Assembly (NCBI GenBank): GCA_002633025.1
Contig: NMRB01000076.1
Coordinates: forward strand, 73,216-137,215
Reading direction: 5' to 3'
DNA: 64,000 nucleotides
DNA from: Notospermus geniculatus
Lineage: Eukaryota; Nemertea; Pilidiophora; Heteronemertea; Lineidae
A program made the translations under genes and the position numbers. The notes beneath the pieces are model-generated. The model had not been told where the DNA came from, made no database searches, and saw nothing but the letters and a program-made list of their open reading frames with translations. This document shows, one piece after another, positions 63,150 to 64,000 of the stretch; position 1 is the first letter of the stretch; every line of letters starts with the position of its first letter.

Positions 63150-63240
63150 GGTTCTTGGCGCTCGCTCCCTTCGTCACCTCACAAGTATGCGGTGATGGAG
63201 GGAGCGATCATTAACAACCCCTGATTACCTCACGAGCCTG
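63150..63240. repeat. Dispersed hairpin repeat, copy 2
   Basis: GCTCCCTTCGTCACC pairs with GGTGATGGAGGGAGC, followed by CCCCTGATTACCTCACGAGC. It matches the layout of the copy at 2726-2860 with moderate divergence. Confidence 0.5.
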
Positions 63241-64000
63241 TAAGGGCAGAGGGGTCCATATTCCGTGATAAACTCCAAAGTCTACCGAAAGTAGCAGACG
63301 ATGCAATCTAAGGGCATGTCTAAGCAGTTTGTACTAGAAATAACTCAAGACCTTTTTTCATTTGTAAACAATACTAAGCGAAATTTTATTTCACTCAATA
63401 ACACTATACATAACGATATATTCTGGTCGGCAGTGGAAGATCGCCATTGTTATGTACGAAATATTGACTATATAACCTTGGAAGGTAAAAAAAGCATAAA
63501 TGTACAGATATTGGTTGTGTTTGGAAGACCATTCAACGACACTTGATTTAAACAACACTGAAAGTTCAGCTCGTTATACAATAAAGATTAATGAGGAAAC
63601 TGTGAGCAATTCATAATAAGACTTTACAAACGTCACTGCAATAAATGCAATTTCAAAGTGTGGAATGGTATCGAATCGTCTATGGTAACTACAGTTAATC
63701 AGTAAATGCATAGGACATACGGCAAGTGGAATGGTTTCGAAGAAGCAACGTAAACCTACATGTAAGGTATTGTCAATAAAACGTTAAACCAATTGACAAT
63801 GTTTAGTTGAATGCATAGAAAGAAATGACTGTTGAACACACAAGTGGTAAATCACAATCACATGGCCCTATCATACACCCAAAAATCTCTTACACTCTCT
63901 TCGAATAGGTGGCGCTCATTGCATAGTGATGACCCAACATCATGAATCGAGTTGAGTGATGAATTCTTCTTGAAAATCAGGGGCCGTATGCATAAAACAT

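Larger units (their letters stand above)
59303..64000. other. No supported gene
   Basis: Contains the 181-N gap and one hairpin repeat copy. A 116-codon frame at 59622-59972 has a hydrophobic leader (MKPIVLALVTLHLICKQI), but the opposite strand is equally open, so it is not called. Confidence 0.45.

Noticed and set aside
1-64000. Bacterial-type features such as CRISPR arrays, operons or Shine-Dalgarno sites
   Set aside because: None seen; the window is eukaryotic with spliced genes.

Overview
This is a nuclear genomic window from an animal, most likely a marine invertebrate (echinoderm, hemichordate, cephalochordate or lophotrochozoan; the sequence does not decide). The evidence is GT-AG introns, a protein closest in memory to vertebrate SLC25A38, an intron-containing peripherin/ROM1-type tetraspanin, abundant short palindromic transposons (MITEs), a tRNA-derived SINE, and frequent TACATGTA- and TAGGCCTA-type words. 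Coding density is low. Two assembly gaps (22296-22379 and 60285-60465) and five single N bases are present.

Layout. 1-6180: intergenic, with several MITEs. 6181-13449 (+): a ten-exon gene for the mitochondrial glycine carrier SLC25A38, giving a predicted 297-residue protein. Its introns hold a 712-bp foldback element and a 532-bp pogo/Tigger-type MITE. 13450-26900: 3' flank, then a repeat-rich stretch with foldback elements, a near-perfect 147-bp hairpin, two SINE copies, a 119-bp tandem duplication and a 21-bp palindromic minisatellite beside the first gap. 26931-27915 (+): a two-exon gene model of 245 residues, disordered, acidic and unrecognised. 27916-41100: mostly unexplained, with a few weak minus-strand exon candidates. 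41376-42957 (+): a two-exon peripherin-2/ROM1-like tetraspanin of 445 residues with a long, unusual proline-rich cytoplasmic tail. Three perfect CRE palindromes lie just upstream. 45360-48150 (-): reading frames with coding character but no recognised family. 48150-64000: mostly noncoding, with MITEs and a second gap.

The genes do not form a functional unit. SLC25A38 imports glycine into mitochondria for haem synthesis. The peripherin homologue belongs to a family that shapes the disc rims of photoreceptor membranes. The strongest lead is the peripherin homologue: it keeps six of the seven family cysteines, lacks the one used for intermolecular disulfides in vertebrates, and carries a tail with SH2-type, SH3-type, basophilic-kinase-type and polyproline motifs. 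No search could be run, so homology calls rest on recognising family sequence and splice-phase consistency.
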